Source of the DNA: a virus
DNA length: 24,746 nucleotides
Direction: 5' to 3' (one strand)
IMG/VR virus record: IMGVR_UViG_3300042526_000153
Span: 1-24,746 of that record
This document shows, one piece after another, positions 14,401-20,924 of this stretch; the stretch's first letter is position 1, and each line of letters begins with the position of its first letter. The position numbers and the translations under genes are program-made. The notes below the pieces were generated by a model. The model worked only from the letters and a program-made list of their open reading frames with translations, made no database searches and was not told the DNA's origin.

Positions 14401-14955
14401 TTATTTTATTTTTAGTATTACCGTAAATCCGTTGCCTACTTTATCATCAGGGTCTTGTGTTTCTATTACCTCAACATAGTATGTCATTCTGTTTATAAAA
14501 TCTAAAAATGAATTAAGTGTCCAAATGTTATGATGTTTATCTGGGTACTCTTTTAGGTTATCCCTTTCAAATATATTATCCGCTATTGTTTCTACGTTAT
14601 CTTTATCAAACGTTCTTTCTTTATGCGGTACTATTAGAAAAATGTATTTAGTTGCCACCCTACACCATTCTATTATTGCAAGGTCGGGTCGGTAAATATG
14701 TTCTATAACGTGCGAATTAATTACAAAATCAAATGACTTATCTTTAAATGGTAATTTTATTGCATCTTCACAAATAATATCTACCGTAGCAAAACTATTA
14801 CAACATTCTTTTTGTTCGTTAATATAAAACTCATATCCATCTTTATCTACGTTTAGAGTATTAAGGTTAAAAGGGTTATGTGCCGCACCCCCTATCTCAA
14901 TGCCTGAAAGCCCATCAAGGTACTTGTGTGCTAATTCGCTATCTTTAAATACCAT
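14401..14955 (-). CDS. Class I SAM-dependent methyltransferase
   Basis: 184 residues. Motif I is LSGIEIGGAAHNPFNL (about 15-30); DAIKLPFKDKSFDFVINSHVIEHI (about 64-87) is the standard motif II to III region of a Methyltransf_11-like fold, with the conserved H-x-x-E-H. The C-terminus (WTLNSFLDFINRM, then a beta strand pair) is short. Substrate unknown; the neighbours suggest a sugar or a glycan-linked compound. It is 10 bp from the FkbM-type gene and 3 bp from the glycosyltransferase. The middle of this gene appears more A/T-rich than its neighbours by eye, which may hint at separate origin, though I could not measure it. Confidence 0.85.
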   Translation of the reverse strand: MVFKDSELAHKYLDGLSGIEIGGAAHNPFNLNTLNVDKDGYEFYINEQKECCNSFATVDIICEDAIKLPFKDKSFDFVINSHVIEHIYRPDLAIIEWCRVATKYIFLIVPHKERTFDKDNVETIADNIFERDNLKEYPDKHHNIWTLNSFLDFINRMTYYVEVIETQDPDDKVGNGFTVILKIK

Positions 14956-14958
14956 AAT

Positions 14959-15660
14959 CTAGTCTCTCCATTCTAATATTGTTTCATCTAAGTGTTTTGC
15001 CTCAACCGACTTATCAACTAAAAGCCTACCAAATCCCATTAGAAAGGCATCGCTGCAATAGTTTGGGTCATCGGGTTGGTTTAAGCCTGTAACCCTATGC
15101 CACCCCCGGCGAAACTTTAGCACCCCAAATACCTCACGCTTAATTAGTACAAACTCAGTGTTTGCACTATCGCATAATATTAAGTCATTTCCAATTTCTT
15201 CTATATCCCCAAATACATAGCTAACGTGCTTGTGTCCGTTCCTACCTTTAACAAATCCACCTACCATTGGCTTATTGTGGCTCATTAGCTTTTTAATGGT
15301 GTTTTGAGGAATAACCATATCGCTATCCACAAACAGGATATACTCAGCACCTACATCTAAGGCACACTCTATTGCATCGTTGCGACCTCTAACAATAGGA
15401 ACTAACCGGGCTTGGTCTTGGTCGTATTCTGGTTTCTTCCACCAGTTGCTCTCATAGTTCCAAAAGTCATAATACAACTTTGGTAAGCGTGGGTAGCTTG
15501 CAGCTATTAAGTCTTTCCAATTATCTTTGTCTTTAGTTTCTATGTTGTAGTAAACTTCATAGTTAGGGTAGTCTAATAGGGCAATACTTTCTAATGGTAT
15601 CATACGGTTATGATACTTCCTATCGCAATGCAGTACGCATACTAATACTTTTGGGTTCAT
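14959..15660 (-). CDS. Glycosyltransferase, GT2/GT-A-like
   Basis: 233 residues. It opens PKVLVCVLHCDRKYHNRM, the first strand of a GT-A fold, and has RGRNDAIECALDVGAEYILFVDSDMVIP (about 90-117), where the D-x-D of VDSDM is the metal/nucleotide-sugar site. A later segment, NTEFVLIKREVF followed by RGWHR, may be the acceptor-side region. Typical length for a soluble single-domain enzyme; no membrane anchor. It transfers a sugar from an activated donor, but neither donor nor acceptor can be read from the sequence. It overlaps the other glycosyltransferase by 4 bp. Confidence 0.85.
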   Translation of the reverse strand: MNPKVLVCVLHCDRKYHNRMIPLESIALLDYPNYEVYYNIETKDKDNWKDLIAASYPRLPKLYYDFWNYESNWWKKPEYDQDQARLVPIVRGRNDAIECALDVGAEYILFVDSDMVIPQNTIKKLMSHNKPMVGGFVKGRNGHKHVSYVFGDIEEIGNDLILCDSANTEFVLIKREVFGVLKFRRGWHRVTGLNQPDDPNYCSDAFLMGFGRLLVDKSVEAKHLDETILEWRD

Positions 15661-16715
15661 AATGATTTTAGCAGTTTATAACGTTTCTCATTAACTTTTG
15701 ATATGTGATACTTTTCTTTTACTTCTTTGCTTAGGTTGTCAGCTATATACTTACCGTAGTCAGGTTCGTTAATCAGCGTACGCATTGCCCTATACCAGTC
15801 TTTGTGGTTGCGATTCTTATCAATAGCAATGCAATTTACACCATTTTTAATTACATCGGTATAGGGTTTAATATCAGATACTATACAAGCCTTACCCATA
15901 AACCCCGCCTCAATCATTTTTAACTCACTCTTGCAATTGTTAAAGGTGTTATCATTAAGCGGAACAATACAGGCTTCTAAATGGTTATACCCTAAAGCAT
16001 AGTTGTAAACATCGGTAGTGTAAACCCTCTCATAATCTTTTCCCCTACCCCTATCGGTAAACACTTGCTCAAATCTTCCGTACTCCGGGCTTTCATCATT
16101 ATATCCAAATAGCTTAACCGTAAACCTACCTTGTAGTTCCCTATCAGCGTGTAGTTGTTTAAACCCATCTTGCATCAGTACAACGTCTTCCCAATGGCAT
16201 ACGCCACCCATATAGCCTATGCGATACTTATCCCCTGGCACATAGTTAGGTTGGAATTGTGGGTATATTTCGGGGTAAATAGCATTTGGCAAAACCTCAA
16301 CATTATGGTTCAGCTTGCTTATCTTTTCGGCTAACTGAACATTGGTAGTCGTAACAAGGTCGGCATACTTGATGCTTTCTATTATCTTTTCGGGTGCTTT
16401 AAATATTCGGTACTGTTCTTTGAGAACGTGGAACGCTGATAAGTTCCAGTAGTCATCAATGTCAATTATTATCTTTACTCCTAATGTTCTTAATTGGTCT
16501 GCTATCAGCTTTATGTTTTTAACATCGTTGTGGTGTTCAAACTCCCTTGAAAAGATTACCGCATTAAATTGCTGCAAAACCTCATTAGGCATCCCGTTAA
16601 TAGTGTTGCACCGGGCATACTCTATGTCGGTTGTTTGGGTTAAATGCTGAAAAGGCATTTCCAACCGATAATAGTTGCTCCCTGATTTGTTTTGCTCTAC
16701 TCCTAAAATTTTCAT
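15657..16715 (-). CDS. Glycosyltransferase, GT4/GT-B-like
   Basis: 352 residues with a two-domain GT-B layout. N-terminal domain: KILGVEQNKSGSNYYRLEMP at the start, IIIDIDDYW at about 88-96, and VEVLPNAIYPEIY at about 140, the usual pre-linker Pro-Asn-Ala motif. C-terminal domain: YRIGYMGGVCHWED at about 165-178, and a donor-binding segment with SELKMIEAGFMGKACIVSDI (about 264-283), equivalent to the E-x(7)-E/G region of GT4 enzymes. Retaining-type sugar transfer is likely; acceptor unknown. Its start overlaps the small TM gene by 4 bp, so the cassette is transcribed together with the sigma-like gene. Confidence 0.85.
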   Translation of the reverse strand: MKILGVEQNKSGSNYYRLEMPFQHLTQTTDIEYARCNTINGMPNEVLQQFNAVIFSREFEHHNDVKNIKLIADQLRTLGVKIIIDIDDYWNLSAFHVLKEQYRIFKAPEKIIESIKYADLVTTTNVQLAEKISKLNHNVEVLPNAIYPEIYPQFQPNYVPGDKYRIGYMGGVCHWEDVVLMQDGFKQLHADRELQGRFTVKLFGYNDESPEYGRFEQVFTDRGRGKDYERVYTTDVYNYALGYNHLEACIVPLNDNTFNNCKSELKMIEAGFMGKACIVSDIKPYTDVIKNGVNCIAIDKNRNHKDWYRAMRTLINEPDYGKYIADNLSKEVKEKYHISKVNEKRYKLLKSL

Positions 16716-16828
16716 TTGAACGGGTTGTTTCTTTTATCAAACAAATACCACTTGTAAAACAATACTATAGCCGCAGCATATAATAAAACCGTTGCAGCTA
16801 TGTATGTATAAATTAAAATTTCTTTCAT
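16712..16828 (-). CDS. 38-residue single-TM membrane protein
   Basis: Short gene with ATG at 16828 and TGA at 16712-16714. The product has one hydrophobic segment at about 4-28 (ILIYTYIAATVLLYAAAIVL) and a positively charged end (YLFDKRNNPFK), predicting N-out or hairpin-free single-span topology with the C-terminus inside. ATGA overlaps of 4 bp join it to the gene on each side, which is strong evidence that it is translated. I do not recognise it; small inner-membrane phage proteins of this size can be lysis or host-takeover factors, but nothing specific supports either. Confidence 0.7.
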   Translation of the reverse strand: MKEILIYTYIAATVLLYAAAIVLFYKWYLFDKRNNPFK

Positions 16829-17289
16829 TTCAGCTTGTCCTTAATGCGTTTAACGTGGTTTCCGATGGTGCGGTATGGTATTCCACTCTCATCAGATAGT
16901 TTGCGGTAACTGCCCGACTTAATATACTCCAGTAACATTCTCTTTTCAAAACTTGGTAGGTTGTTAATGTTCTCCTCTACCTTGCTAACTTCAATATCTA
17001 ACTCGTAGTTGTAAGTCTCATCAATTGTATCGTGGCACTCCGATAGATACTCAACTCGTTTTTTAACCGTCAGCCATTCGCTTCCCTCATTCATTATAAT
17101 TTTAATAATATACCATCTTAAATGATTGTTAGAGTAAATCTCCAATAACCTAACCTCTGGTATTTCGCAAATCTTATAAATAATGTGTTGGTAAAACTCC
17201 CTTGCATCAATCCCCCTGCAAATATTATAGCACGCTGCTTTAACGTCTTTGTCTTTGGCAATGTGTTCTAATAACGTTTGGCGATTCAT
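16825..17289 (-). CDS. Sigma-70-like transcription factor (putative late regulator)
   Basis: 154 residues. The C-terminal part, about 107-154 (NINNLPSFEKRMLLEYIKSGSYRKLSDESGIPYRTIGNHVKRIKDKLK in short pieces), is a clear sigma region 4-type helix-turn-helix. The N-terminal helices (residues 20-75, with FYQHIIYKICEIPEVRLLEI and LRWYIIKIIMNEG) occupy the place of region 2 but are divergent. Proteins of this type are common in Bacteroidetes phages as sigma-factor-like genes. Its place at the border between early and late blocks, and the shared TGGCAC motif at virion genes, suggest it directs late transcription (inference). It ends 2 bp from the HNH gene and overlaps the TM gene by 4 bp. Confidence 0.7.
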   Translation of the reverse strand: MNRQTLLEHIAKDKDVKAACYNICRGIDAREFYQHIIYKICEIPEVRLLEIYSNNHLRWYIIKIIMNEGSEWLTVKKRVEYLSECHDTIDETYNYELDIEVSKVEENINNLPSFEKRMLLEYIKSGSYRKLSDESGIPYRTIGNHVKRIKDKLK

Positions 17290-17291
17290 TA

Positions 17292-17552
17292 TTACAAAGA
17301 TATACGTTTACTTACAATAATTTGCAGTTGTTTTTTGGTAATTACATTATCGTGCGCTAAGTTATGACATACCCGGCAAAGTGCAACCAGGTTGTTGGCG
17401 TGGTCTTGTTCTGCCTTTTTTTTGCTGCCAAACTTAGAACGGGGTATTATGTGGTGTATGTCTACCGATGTAGCGTTACATACCTCGCAAGCTATCCAAG
17501 TGCCTAAGTCTACTCCTAATGCTTTATGGTAGTTTACTATGTGCGCTTGCAT
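17292..17552 (-). CDS. HNH endonuclease
   Basis: 86 residues, a compact ββα-metal nuclease. Seen: CEVCN (first zinc-binding C-x-x-C, about 22-26), DIHHIIPRSKFG (about 31-42) with the His pair, and NNLVALCRVCHNLAHDN (about 53-69), holding the second C-x-x-C and the catalytic-helix Asn and His. All core residues are present, so it should be active. Short HNH proteins near terminase genes often assist cos-type packaging; a free-standing or homing-type nuclease is the alternative. Here terL is about 5 kb away, so the packaging link is weak. Leader is A-rich without Shine-Dalgarno. Confidence 0.88.
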   Translation of the reverse strand: MQAHIVNYHKALGVDLGTWIACEVCNATSVDIHHIIPRSKFGSKKKAEQDHANNLVALCRVCHNLAHDNVITKKQLQIIVSKRISL

Positions 17553-17570
17553 TGTTAAACTTTGTTGGTG

Positions 17571-18209
17571 TTAAAGTTGGTTAAGTTCGTTTTTTACTTC
17601 TTGCCAATATTTAGATGGAACGCTATCTGCATACCATATTTGGTTAGCATTTAATATCTCATCAACCGCTATTAGGGATGCTTCTTTAGCTGCGGGTATG
17701 CTATCACCTGTTCCACCGGATATTTTGCATAGCGGTCTGTATTTCTTTACTAACTCCGCTGCTTTGTCTTTTGCTGTTTCTATGTTAGTTCCTGTGATTG
17801 AGTGGTATATATTTTGAATAGTATGCACAAATAGCTCCCCATCATAATCTTGGTTAAATACACATACTAAGTCTGTTATTTCTTTTGGGTCTGTCGGGTT
17901 TACCTCGCATAACCAAGCGCAGGTATTGCCTACTTGAACACTTACCGATAGTATTCTATTTCTGCCTAAGTCAATAATATGATAGTTTAATATCTTTTTA
18001 TGAGACAAGGTCTTTGCGCCCAACTCAATCAAACGTTCTTCTGTGAGAGGGATAGCATAAAGCCCATAATCATTATCCATTTTAGGTTGACTAAAATTCT
18101 TATGCATTAGCCAGTCGTATGCTATCACTTCACCGTGTCGATTGTAAACAAGGTTACCGTCCATTAAACCTTTTACCGATGTTAATTTATGTGTGTTGTA
18201 TGCTGTCAT
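17571..18209 (-). CDS. Bacteroidetes-phage accessory protein, unknown
   Basis: 212 residues, soluble. Part one (1-50) has NLVYNRHGEVIAYDW; part two (50-120) has YAIPLTEERLIELGAK and a beta run; around 124-138 it reads GELFVHTIQNIYHSITGTNIE, a motif (VHxxQNxYxxxTG) I recognise from many short Bacteroidetes phage and prophage proteins that face host metabolism. The C-terminal 70 residues add a helical domain (DKAAELVKKYRPL, IAVDEILNANQIWYAD) that looks like a separate module. No enzyme motif is obvious. It follows the small Cys-rich gene by 11 bp. Confidence 0.65.
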   Translation of the reverse strand: MTAYNTHKLTSVKGLMDGNLVYNRHGEVIAYDWLMHKNFSQPKMDNDYGLYAIPLTEERLIELGAKTLSHKKILNYHIIDLGRNRILSVSVQVGNTCAWLCEVNPTDPKEITDLVCVFNQDYDGELFVHTIQNIYHSITGTNIETAKDKAAELVKKYRPLCKISGGTGDSIPAAKEASLIAVDEILNANQIWYADSVPSKYWQEVKNELNQL

Positions 18210-18220
18210 TTCTTCTATCT

Positions 18221-18367
18221 TTATTGGTTTATTTGATTAAACATACAGCAATCTTCACCGTATTTAGCGCAACATTCATTAGCCTTATAAATTGGCTTTT
18301 TGCATATAGCAGTAGGCTCATTTGCCTTATTTTTAAATAATGATAGTATCCATCTTATTAGTGCCAT
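18221..18367 (-). CDS. 48-residue Cys-rich small protein
   Basis: ATG at 18367, TAA at 18221-18223. The N-terminus has a hydrophobic/amphipathic helix (residues 2-12, ALIRWILSLFK) followed by a Lys-rich spacer, then Cys at 22, 32, 33, 40 and 41 in a short C-terminal region (ECCAKYGEDCC). The paired cysteines could bind metal or form disulfides. It fills a 174-bp gap exactly between two genes in the same direction. Family unknown; coding call rests on gap fit, codon appearance and the non-random Cys spacing. Confidence 0.55.
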   Translation of the reverse strand: MALIRWILSLFKNKANEPTAICKKPIYKANECCAKYGEDCCMFNQINQ

Positions 18368-18383
18368 GTTGTTTATGCTTTGT

Positions 18384-19139
18384 TTAAAACTGGTTAATAC
18401 TTAGGTATTGCTTGATGGCTTCTTTTTTCCCGTTTACTATTAATAAAAAAACATAGTGCTTAATAGCTTTTTCTTCTGTTTTAAATAACATACCAGCTTC
18501 ATACATGACTAAGTGCCACGCTTGGTTAGTAAATATAAATTTTAGTGGGTTATTATTGGCTGCGTAAACTTCTTCACCGTGTTCTGGCATCCACCTCTGC
18601 TCTGTTTCAATTGGTGCTATAATTTCGGGTATTATTTCAGCCCACCCATCTTTAGGATTCCATAATTCATAAGCCCCCATTCCATCAATACAAAGCCTTT
18701 GAAATTTGTCCGCATACTCAAATTCAAACCAATCGGCTATTGTGAATGTTATAAGGTCATTTGTTTGGTAGTGGCTTTTCACCTTAGCCCCAACAGGATA
18801 TTTCTTATCTGCTATGGATACTAAGTGGGCTTGGATTTCTTCGGTGGTGGGTTTGGTTGGCATGTAGCTTATTGGGTAGGTACAATTGTGCGCAACCACA
18901 TTATTGCTTTGGTCATTTAATTCATAAAATTGCAAATCAATATTTACTACCAAGTAAATGTATTTACCAAACTTACCCCACTCGCCAACCTCTGGTTTCC
19001 ACTCTTTGCCCTGTTCTTGCTCACCCTCTGTTGTATCAATAGGCTGATAAATAAATTTGTCTACTTTGTTTAATAGCGGCTTTAGCTGTTTAAGCAAATC
19101 GCTTGTTTCCTTAATTAAGGCTTTATCTTCGTTAGTCAT
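18384..19139 (-). CDS. 251-residue accessory protein, unknown
   Basis: Residues 1-30 are a helical N-terminus (LIKETSDLLKQLKPLLNKV); residues 45-90 read GEWGKFGKYIYLVVNIDLQFYEL, a strand-rich segment. The stretch TTEEIQAHLVSIADKKYPVGAKVKS (about 98-122) is a motif I know from Bacteroidetes phage early-region proteins. The second half has repeated Trp and aromatic positions (NPKDGWAEII, TNQAWHLVMYEAG). No catalytic motif found. It overlaps the 90-residue gene by 8 bp. Probably one of the variable early accessory proteins. Confidence 0.6.
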   Translation of the reverse strand: MTNEDKALIKETSDLLKQLKPLLNKVDKFIYQPIDTTEGEQEQGKEWKPEVGEWGKFGKYIYLVVNIDLQFYELNDQSNNVVAHNCTYPISYMPTKPTTEEIQAHLVSIADKKYPVGAKVKSHYQTNDLITFTIADWFEFEYADKFQRLCIDGMGAYELWNPKDGWAEIIPEIIAPIETEQRWMPEHGEEVYAANNNPLKFIFTNQAWHLVMYEAGMLFKTEEKAIKHYVFLLIVNGKKEAIKQYLSINQF

Positions 19140-19404
19140 TTGATGTGGGTTTAAGTGTTTGTAGTTCGGTTAAAATTTGTTTTAATTCATCTATTCTATC
19201 GGGTATGTTAAGGCTTTTAAACTCTTTTATTTCTCTTAAGCCAACTATTGTTTTATTAATCGCTTTTTCTACTGCTTGCTTATAGGCTGTTGCGCCTTGT
19301 AAATAGCCAATGCTTGTTGCCTCGTTTATGTGCTGAATACTTGTTATATCAGATGGCTCGTTTATTCTTTCAGCTTCTTGCTGCCATTCTTTAGGTAGTG
19401 TCAT
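19132..19404 (-). CDS. 90-residue helical protein, unknown
   Basis: Mostly helical, with TLPKEWQQEAERI at the start, then EATSIGYLQGATAYKQAVEKAINKTI (about 28-53), and a helical C-terminal half with ELKQILTELQTL. The sequence has the look of small phage proteins that occur in this early accessory region, but I do not know a function. Both ends are coupled: the ATG overlaps the stop of the 41-residue membrane gene by 4 bp (ATGA) and its own stop lies 8 bp inside the next gene. Confidence 0.6.
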   Translation of the reverse strand: MTLPKEWQQEAERINEPSDITSIQHINEATSIGYLQGATAYKQAVEKAINKTIVGLREIKEFKSLNIPDRIDELKQILTELQTLKPTSND

Positions 19405-19526
19405 GGTGTTTGTTTTTTAAGTTTTTGGTTTTCCTTTTCGAGTTGCTTATTATCATATTCTAATTGCCTAAACTCTATCGTTAGGCATACAGAATAAAGT
19501 ACAATGGCTAATATTATCCATTCCAT
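19401..19526 (-). CDS. 41-residue membrane protein with coiled-coil tail
   Basis: ATG at 19526, TGA at 19401-19403 overlapping the next ATG by 4 bp. Residues 2-17 are hydrophobic (WIILAIVLYSVCLTI), then a highly charged Gln/Glu/Lys helix (QLEYDNKQLEKENQKLKK) suited to a coiled coil. This N-in single-span with cytoplasmic or periplasmic coiled coil recalls i-spanins in shape, but it is short and not near a lysis gene, so I only note it. Coding support: stop/start coupling and gap fit. Confidence 0.6.
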   Translation of the reverse strand: MEWIILAIVLYSVCLTIEFRQLEYDNKQLEKENQKLKKQTP

Positions 19527-19580
19527 CTTTTAAAGGGTTATTCCGCAATCTTGCAGGGTTATTCTATTTGCTGTGTTTGG

Positions 19581-19919
19581 TTAAAGATTTTTTTCTATTG
19601 CTTTATCAATAATATCATTAAGTGTTTTTATCTGCTCTTTCAACTCCTCATTCTCCTTTTGATACTTTTCAATAGTAAATACCTGGGCTTCGTTTACTTC
19701 TTTTAACAAGGTGTTCTCGGCTTTAAGGGCTTGGTAGTTATTACAGGCGGTTACTATAAATTCAGCGTTGGCTATTTCGTTAGCCTTATCAGGGCTATCG
19801 TCCCTTAGCATACAGCAAATAGTATCACCATTATTAGCCTGAATTTTTACAGAAACTAAAGATTTGTGAATATCTAATGATTTTACACTATAAGGCGTTG
19901 GTGTGTGTTTATTCTCCAT
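19581..19919 (-). CDS. Ea22-like early phage protein with C-terminal coiled coil
   Basis: 112 residues. Residues 1-45 are beta-like (HTPTPYSVKSLDIHK, SVKIQANNGDTICCML); DKANEIANAEFIVTACNNYQALKAEN (about 44-69) is the conserved A-N-A-x-F-I-V-x-A-x-N motif of small phage early proteins; the remainder is a Glu/Lys-rich coiled coil. Such proteins occur widely in early regions of tailed phages, with no agreed function. The ATG at 19919 has an A/C-rich leader (ACAACACTAACA) like its neighbours. The 54 bp after its stop hold a short direct repeat (AATAACCCT twice) and nothing else I can name. Confidence 0.6.
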   Translation of the reverse strand: MENKHTPTPYSVKSLDIHKSLVSVKIQANNGDTICCMLRDDSPDKANEIANAEFIVTACNNYQALKAENTLLKEVNEAQVFTIEKYQKENEELKEQIKTLNDIIDKAIEKNL

Positions 19920-19969
19920 TGTTAGTGTTGTTTATTGGTGGTTAATTAGGGGGTTAGCGTTTATATTTG

Positions 19970-20134
19970 TTACTTGGTTTTAAATAGTTTGTGTTTCTCG
20001 GTTAAGTCCCTTACAGCAACAGCTAATACGTTACTGGCTGTTCCGTGTAGCCCTATTTCTTTAAACTTGGCTTGCAGTAGCTTTATCTGCTTTAAGGTTA
20101 TTTCTTCAAATCGGTGTGTCTTTGGTCGTGCCAT
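19970..20134 (-). CDS. 54-residue possible ribbon-helix-helix protein
   Basis: ATG at 20134 shares a base with the previous stop (TAATG), TAA at 19970-19972. The product starts with a basic strand-like segment (ARPKTHRFEEITL), then two helices around KQIKLLQAKFKEIG and ASNVLAVAVRDLTEKH. That strand-helix-helix order is what an RHH/CopG-like DNA-binding protein would show, so a small transcriptional regulator is possible (inference; weak). It is the second gene after the host-type promoter at 20393-20423. Confidence 0.6.
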   Translation of the reverse strand: MARPKTHRFEEITLKQIKLLQAKFKEIGLHGTASNVLAVAVRDLTEKHKLFKTK

Positions 20135-20373
20135 TATTGTTTTTTTATGTTACCATTACTTAATGCTACTTGACACAAATGTTCAACGGCTTCTATTATT
20201 CCAATTCCTGTACACCAATCCGATATTTCGCCTCTCATATTATCTACTATCCACCATTGTAACCTTGATGCGCCCTCTCCGTCTTGGTCGTTCATATATC
20301 CGTTAAAAATATCGTCAGGTATCTGCCCGTTGACAAATAACCCAAAAGCCTCTCTAAATATTTTATCTTTCAT
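20134..20373 (-). CDS. 79-residue early protein, unknown
   Basis: Soluble, acidic and Trp-rich, with FGLFVNGQIPDDIFNGYMND (about 10-29), SRLQWWIVDNMRGEISDW (about 36-53) and IIEAVEHLCQVAL. I do not recognise it. It is the first gene after the best host-type promoter of the window, with a leader of about 20 nt, so it should be among the earliest transcribed genes of this block, together with the possible RHH protein it is fused to by TAATG. Confidence 0.6.
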   Translation of the reverse strand: MKDKIFREAFGLFVNGQIPDDIFNGYMNDQDGEGASRLQWWIVDNMRGEISDWCTGIGIIEAVEHLCQVALSNGNIKKQ

Positions 20374-20392
20374 GTTGGTTATGTTTATACCA

Positions 20393-20423
20393 CAAATGTA
20401 CTCCGAAATATTACACCTCCAAA
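20393..20423 (-). promoter_or_regulatory. Bacteroidetes housekeeping-type promoter (TTTG-N19-TACATTTG)
   Basis: TTTG at 20423-20420, 19 nt, then TACATTTG at 20400-20393, on the minus strand. This matches the TTTG-N19-TAnnTTTG consensus of Bacteroidetes sigma-ABfr promoters without mismatch. Transcription would start about 20387, 14 nt before the ATG at 20373. It probably drives the 16.7-20.4 kb accessory block before phage factors are made. Confidence 0.75.
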
Positions 20424-20425
20424 CA

Positions 20426-20512
20426 TTATTTTTGCTTTTGGCTTAATCGCTTGGCGGTGAGAGGGTTAAAATAAAGTTGTTTGTTTCCAGTTGGCAATGC
20501 CAGTTTCAACAT
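20426..20512 (-). CDS. 28-residue small ORF, possible gene
   Basis: ATG at 20512 and TAA at 20426-20428, ending 3 bp before the host-type promoter. The peptide has LPTGNKQLYFNP followed by a basic TAKRLSQKQK end, which reads like real protein sequence rather than a shadow. It overlaps the last third of the 54-residue ORF at 20466-20630 in another frame; only one of the two is likely to be real. It starts right after the stop of an alternative transmembrane frame (20516-20626). Confidence 0.35.
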   Translation of the reverse strand: MLKLALPTGNKQLYFNPLTAKRLSQKQK

Positions 20513-20630
20513 TTATCAGGTCGGCAAAAACACTATCAGTACACCAATGACCACAAGCAAAGCGATAAATAAAACCGCTAACCTGTACCAACCTATATTT
20601 CTTTTTACAATTTGGGTATCGGTATATCAT
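20466..20630 (-). CDS. 54-residue ORF with Cys/His cluster, uncertain
   Basis: ATG at 20630, stop at 20466-20468, just after the stop of the 96-residue gene. The product has Cys8 and a CGHWC cluster (Cys26, His28, Cys30) that could bind zinc, and ends in NWKQTTLF. Another frame over the same DNA (20516-20626) encodes a near-ideal membrane helix (LAVLFIALLVVIGVLIVF) but lacks an ATG, GTG or TTG start near its beginning. I cannot decide which frame is used; this one has the proper start. Confidence 0.35.
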   Translation of the reverse strand: MIYRYPNCKKKYRLVQVSGFIYRFACGHWCTDSVFADLINVETGIANWKQTTLF

Positions 20631-20633
20631 ATC

Positions 20634-20924
20634 TTACCTTGTTTTATTAATCTCTAAAATAATGTAAAACAGCCTTTGTTCTACTGATGGTTTGGACTTA
20701 TTGCAAATCATCAAATATCTAACCGTAGCTTCGTGCTTAGTCAAAAATGCAATCCAACCTTGCTCATTAGTCTTAATTGACTTAGCGTAGTTAAACGCCT
20801 TTGTAAGGGCTTCGTGTTTAATTAGTACAGGTGTGGACGTGTTGCCTATATTGGCGGCTAATAGCTTCTTTCTGCTATTTACAAGCCCTTGAATAAACGA
20901 TTTTATTTCTTTTGATAGTTCCAT
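20634..20924 (-). CDS. 96-residue protein downstream of dnaB, unknown
   Basis: All-helical and basic: ELSKEIKSFIQGLVNSRKKLL (1-22), then VLIKHEALTKAFNYAKSI (about 33-50), and TKHEATVRYLMICNK (about 62-76). TAATG coupling to dnaB (1 bp) means it is made together with the helicase, so a helicase loader or accessory factor would be reasonable, but no motif proves it. Length and basic helical nature would suit a small DNA- or protein-binding partner. Confidence 0.6.
   Translation of the reverse strand: MELSKEIKSFIQGLVNSRKKLLAANIGNTSTPVLIKHEALTKAFNYAKSIKTNEQGWIAFLTKHEATVRYLMICNKSKPSVEQRLFYIILEINKTR

Noticed and set aside
17292-17552. HNH gene as part of an intron or intein
   Set aside because: Neighbouring genes are intact with normal coupling, and no split gene or splice-like ends are seen.
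19401-19526. 41-residue membrane protein as an i-spanin
   Set aside because: Too short, located in the early block, and not next to an outer-membrane partner or lysis gene.
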